Part shown: piece after piece, positions 6,098 to 8,348 of the stretch
Layout of the letters: the number at the start of each line of letters is the position of its first letter
Numbering within the stretch: the first letter of the stretch is position 1
Made by a program: the position numbers and the translations under genes
The notes under the pieces: model-generated
What the model saw: only the letters and a program-made list of their open reading frames with translations
The model's database searches: none
What the model was told of the DNA's origin: nothing
Assembly (NCBI GenBank): GCA_045540975.1
Contig: JAZQIE010000069.1
Location: 1 to 8,348 of the forward strand
DNA: 8,348 nt
Direction of reading: 5' to 3'
Origin: SIG510 sp045540975
Lineage (GTDB): Bacteria > Bacillota > Clostridia > Oscillospirales > JAAYXM01

Positions 6098-6925
6098 TTA
6101 TGGTGTCATGATACCGAAGGGAACGGTATAACGCACGGTAATTGCGAGCGCAATGGTAAGAATCACCAAAGCCAATACAAAAATGTCCGAACGATGCATT
6201 TTTAATGTGCGCAGACGGGTACGACCCTTTCCGCCGCGATAGCATCTGGATTCCATGGCAATTGCGAGATCCTCTGCACGGCGGAATGCGCTGATGAAGA
6301 GGGGAACCAAAATCGGAACAAGTGCTTTTGCACGGCTGAAAATGCTGCCCGATTCAAAATCCGCTCCGCGTGATTTTTGTGCGGAAAGAATCTTATCTGT
6401 TTCATCCAGAAGTGTCGGGATAAACCGAAGTGCAATCGACATCATCATAGCGAGCTCATGCACAGGCACACGAAGTTTTTTGAGAGGACTGAGCAGAGAC
6501 TCGATGGCATCGGTCAGCATGATGGGGGAAGTGGTATAGGTGAGCATTACAAAGGTGCACGCGATGAGAAGAATGATGCGAACAATCAGATAGAGCGCGT
6601 TGTAGATGCCATAATCCGTAATATGGAGAAACTTCCATTCGAAAATCACATTTCCACCCTGCATATAAAGCAGATTGAAGAGTGTGGTGATAAGAAGCAA
6701 AACCATAATCGGACGAAGGCTCTTGAAAATCGTTTGCATCGGAATTTTGGAAGTAAGAATTGCCGCAATCAAGAGAATGGTCATGATTGCATAAGAAATC
6801 GGACCTTCGCACAAAAAGAGCGCAACAATGTACAACATGGTCACACAGAGCTTGACACGTGGATCCAAACGGTGAAGCAGGGTGTTGCCCGGAAAAAACT
6901 GACCCAGAGTAATATCTTTTAACAT
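6098..6925 (-). CDS. ecfT: ECF transporter transmembrane component EcfT
   Basis: EcfT is the membrane scaffold of energy-coupling factor transporters. It links the ATPase pair EcfA1/EcfA2 to exchangeable vitamin-binding S components. The 275-residue product opens with FFPGNTLLHRLDPRVKL (10-26), the family's conserved N-terminal motif. Hydrophobic helices follow at about 27-58, 68-88, 107-130 and 247-268. Two cytoplasmic coupling helices carry the signature sites: AQKSRGAD (182-189) and AMESRCYRGG (223-232). In both, the Ala of the usual Ala-Arg-Gly/Cys triplet is Ser. Start choice: GTG at 6934 abuts the ribosome-binding site, whereas ATG at 6923-6925 is 9 nt from AGGAGG. The ATG overlaps the ecfA2 stop by 7 nt, pointing to coupled translation and matched subunit amounts. 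No S-component gene is nearby, as expected of the shared group II type. Confidence 0.95.
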   Translation of the reverse strand: MLKDITLGQFFPGNTLLHRLDPRVKLCVTMLYIVALFLCEGPISYAIMTILLIAAILTSKIPMQTIFKSLRPIMVLLLITTLFNLLYMQGGNVIFEWKFLHITDYGIYNALYLIVRIILLIACTFVMLTYTTSPIMLTDAIESLLSPLKKLRVPVHELAMMMSIALRFIPTLLDETDKILSAQKSRGADFESGSIFSRAKALVPILVPLFISAFRRAEDLAIAMESRCYRGGKGRTRLRTLKMHRSDIFVLALVILTIALAITVRYTVPFGIMTP

Positions 6926-7788
6926 GAGCCGCACCCTCCTTTGGAGAGTTTAAGAATTGCATCACGTGCATCCTCGACCGTGTAAATCGAAGGAGGGAGG
7001 TCAAGTCCGCGCGCACGTAATTCTTGCACAACGCGTGTGACTTGCGGTACGGAAAGCCCTGCTTTGTTGAGCGCTTCGCTTTGCGTGAACACTTCGTTCG
7101 GAGTGCCGGTCATATAGTCGCAGCCGTCACACATAACAAGGATGCGGTCCACCATGGATGCAATATCCTCCATACTATGGGTGACAAAAATAATGGAGGC
7201 ACCGGTTTCTTTGTTATACTCCCTGATATGTTTCAAAATATCGGCTCTGCCGCGAGGGTCAAGACCCGCAGTCGGCTCATCCAATATCAACACATCCGGC
7301 TGCATTGCCATCACACCGGCAATGGCAACACGGCGTTTTTGACCGCCCGAGAGTTCAAACGGAGATTGATTGCGCAAAGCTTCGGAGAGTCCGACCGCGC
7401 GCATTGCCGAAAGGACGCGATTCTCTACTTCTGCTTCTGAGAGCTTTTGATTTCTCGGTCCGAAGGCAATGTCTTCAAATACAGTCTCTTCAAATAACTG
7501 ATACTCCGGGTATTGGAATACCAGCCCCACATGAAAACGAACATCACGGAGAATTTCTTTGGAGGAATGGATGTCTTGTCCGCGGTAATAAACAGTACCT
7601 TCGGACGGCGTCAAAAGGCCGTTTAAGTGTTGAATCAAGGTTGATTTTCCTGATCCTGTGTGACCGATGACACCCAAAATCTCATTCTCATATAATTCAA
7701 ATGTAACGTTTTTCAGTGCGGTATGTTTCAGCGGCGTATTCGGATTATAAGTGTGCGACAAACCGCTTACACGCATTACAGTTTTCAC
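6919..7788 (-). CDS. ecfA2: ECF transporter ATPase EcfA2
   Basis: This is one of the two ABC ATPases that power the ECF transporter from the cytoplasmic face. From the GTG start it has 289 residues and all ATPase motifs: Walker A GHTGSGKST (42-50), Q-loop FQYPEYQLFE (91-100), signature LSGGQKRR (146-153), Walker B VLILDEPTAGLD (166-177) with catalytic E171, and switch H204. The FQYPEYQLFE loop and DEPTAGLD place it as EcfA2. The C-terminal extension after about residue 230 is normal for EcfA. The protein ends GGCGSC. Start choice: the frame runs back into ecfA1, but GGAGG at 7798-7802 lies 9 nt before GTG 7786-7788 and 6 nt before TTG 7789-7791. Either could be used, changing length by one residue. 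It follows ecfA1 by 17 nt and overlaps ecfT. Confidence 0.96.
   Translation of the reverse strand: MKTVMRVSGLSHTYNPNTPLKHTALKNVTFELYENEILGVIGHTGSGKSTLIQHLNGLLTPSEGTVYYRGQDIHSSKEILRDVRFHVGLVFQYPEYQLFEETVFEDIAFGPRNQKLSEAEVENRVLSAMRAVGLSEALRNQSPFELSGGQKRRVAIAGVMAMQPDVLILDEPTAGLDPRGRADILKHIREYNKETGASIIFVTHSMEDIASMVDRILVMCDGCDYMTGTPNEVFTQSEALNKAGLSVPQVTRVVQELRARGLDLPPSIYTVEDARDAILKLSKGGCGSC
6935..6940 (-). promoter_or_regulatory. Ribosome-binding site deciding the ecfT start
   Basis: AGGAGG on the minus strand lies 9 nt before the ATG at 6925 and directly touches the in-frame GTG at 6934, ruling the GTG out as a start. It is embedded in the coding sequence for the Gly-Gly-Cys near the C-terminus of EcfA2. 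Confidence 0.8.
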
Positions 7789-7797
7789 CAAAGAAAG

Positions 7798-7802
7798 CCT
7801 CC
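7798..7802 (-). promoter_or_regulatory. Ribosome-binding site of ecfA2
   Basis: GGAGG on the minus strand follows the ecfA1 stop (7806-7808) after 3 nt. It serves either TTG 7791 (6-nt spacing) or GTG 7788 (9-nt spacing), so it locates the start but does not decide between the two codons. Confidence 0.75.
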
Positions 7803-7805
7803 AAA

Positions 7806-8348
7806 TCAGTTGATTGCGGAAAAAATAGCATCGGCGCAAGCATCGGTATCCAAAGCATCAAGCGGTAAGGAAAGCCCTGCTTGCTTGAGGGAAAAGAGAA
7901 GTTCAACAGTCTGCGGAACAGAAAGCCCCAGCGCCTGAAGTTCTTCAACACGAACAAAAATTTCGCTCGGAGTTCCGTCCATTGCGATTGCTCCGTGGTC
8001 CATCACAACAACACGGTCAGCCTCTGCGGCTTCTTCCATATGATGGGTGATACATACCATGGTAATGTTTTCTTCACGGTTGAGTTTTCGAATGGTGGAA
8101 AGAACTTCTGCGCGACCTTGGGGATCAAGCATTGCGGTTGCTTCGTCGAATACAATGGTGCGAGGGCGCATTGCAATTACGCCTGCGATGGCAACACGCT
8201 GTTTCTGACCACCCGAAAGAAGGTGCGGTGCATGGTCGCGATAGTCATACATTCCAACCGCCTTCAAAGCGTGATCGACACGTGCACGGAGTTCATCCTG
8301 CGGAATGCCGAGATTTTCGGGACCGAATGCAACATCTTCCTCAACGAC
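7806..8348 (-). CDS. ecfA1: ECF transporter ATPase EcfA1, C-terminal part
   Basis: This is the second ABC ATPase of the ECF transporter. The reading frame is open to the right edge, giving 180 visible residues. The N-terminal part with Walker A and the Q-loop glutamine lies outside the window. The visible start VVEEDVAFGPENLGIP is characteristic of EcfA1. Then come signature LSGGQKQR (visible residues 44-51), Walker B TIVFDEATAMLDP (64-76) with catalytic E69, and switch H102. DEATAMLDP, where EcfA2 has DEPTAGLD, is the usual EcfA1 variant and supports the assignment. An internal ATG at 8267 lies inside the ATPase domain and is not a start. Stop TGA at 7806-7808 is 17 nt before ecfA2. Confidence 0.96.
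   Translation of the reverse strand, partial: VVEEDVAFGPENLGIPQDELRARVDHALKAVGMYDYRDHAPHLLSGGQKQRVAIAGVIAMRPRTIVFDEATAMLDPQGRAEVLSTIRKLNREENITMVCITHHMEEAAEADRVVVMDHGAIAMDGTPSEIFVRVEELQALGLSVPQTVELLFSLKQAGLSLPLDALDTDACADAIFSAIN

Noticed and set aside
6377..6922. 181-codon plus-strand open frame opposite ecfT
   Set aside because: It is antisense to ecfT, has no start signal, and its composition (Asn, His, Lys, Gln rich) is what a shadow of membrane-protein codons gives.
6456..7031. 191-codon minus-strand frame spanning the ecfA2/ecfT junction
   Set aside because: It is out of frame with both ECF genes, whose motifs are intact, so it is a shadow and not evidence of a frameshift.
7806..8267. 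Start of ecfA1 at the internal ATG 8267
   Set aside because: The frame continues upstream to the window edge with conserved EcfA1 sequence (VVEEDVAFGPENLG), so the true start is outside.
4174..8348. Possible riboswitch or S-component gene linked to the ECF module
   Set aside because: Gaps between genes are too short for a riboswitch and no small six-helix S-component protein is encoded; any such element would be outside the window.

Overview
The window reads as part of a low-to-moderate GC Bacillota chromosome, most likely a Clostridia member of the Oscillospiraceae/Ruminococcaceae kind. The evidence is strong AGGAGG ribosome-binding sites, the order ecfA1-ecfA2-ecfT-truA (a conserved block in Bacillota), a DUF5711-like protein beside a CvpA-family protein, a zinc-finger ClpE-type unfoldase, and tRNA genes with encoded CCA ends. 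This assignment is inference from gene content. No species-level marker is present.

Everything recognisable is on the minus strand, so transcription runs from high to low coordinates. From the right edge, a tightly packed run of eight genes reads: ecfA1 (5' part outside the window), ecfA2, ecfT, truA, a membrane-anchored DUF5711-like protein, a CvpA-family membrane protein, a CDP-alcohol phosphatidyltransferase, and a ClpE/ClpC-type AAA+ unfoldase. Gaps are about 15-28 nt, or there are 7-8 nt overlaps, and I see no internal promoter or terminator, so they look like one operon. It ends at a 17-bp perfect inverted repeat (532-567) just after the clp stop codon. Immediately downstream is a near-consensus sigma-A promoter (483-512). 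It drives a second unit of five tRNA genes: Gly(UCC), Arg(UCU), His(GUG), Gln(UUG) and Lys(UUU), the last cut by the left edge.

Functionally, ecfA1/ecfA2/ecfT make the shared energising module of group II ECF vitamin transporters; no substrate-binding S component is present here. TruA makes pseudouridines in the anticodon arm of tRNAs, and the tRNA unit follows at the end of the same region. The middle genes are envelope-related: a single-pass protein with a probable beta-propeller exterior domain, a multi-pass CvpA protein and a phospholipid head-group transferase. The last gene is a protein quality-control ATPase whose N-terminus has a zinc finger instead of the Clp_N repeats.

Several database-style longest ORFs start too far upstream. 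Ribosome-binding sites favour shorter starts for ecfA2, ecfT, truA, the DUF5711-like gene and the phosphatidyltransferase, and these are used below. I found no CRISPR array, insertion sequence, prophage gene or clear new system. The points most worth following are the Met-rich N-terminal region of the Clp protein, the uncertain substrate of the phosphatidyltransferase, the DUF5711-CvpA pair, and a 9-bp direct repeat flanking the -10 element of the tRNA promoter.
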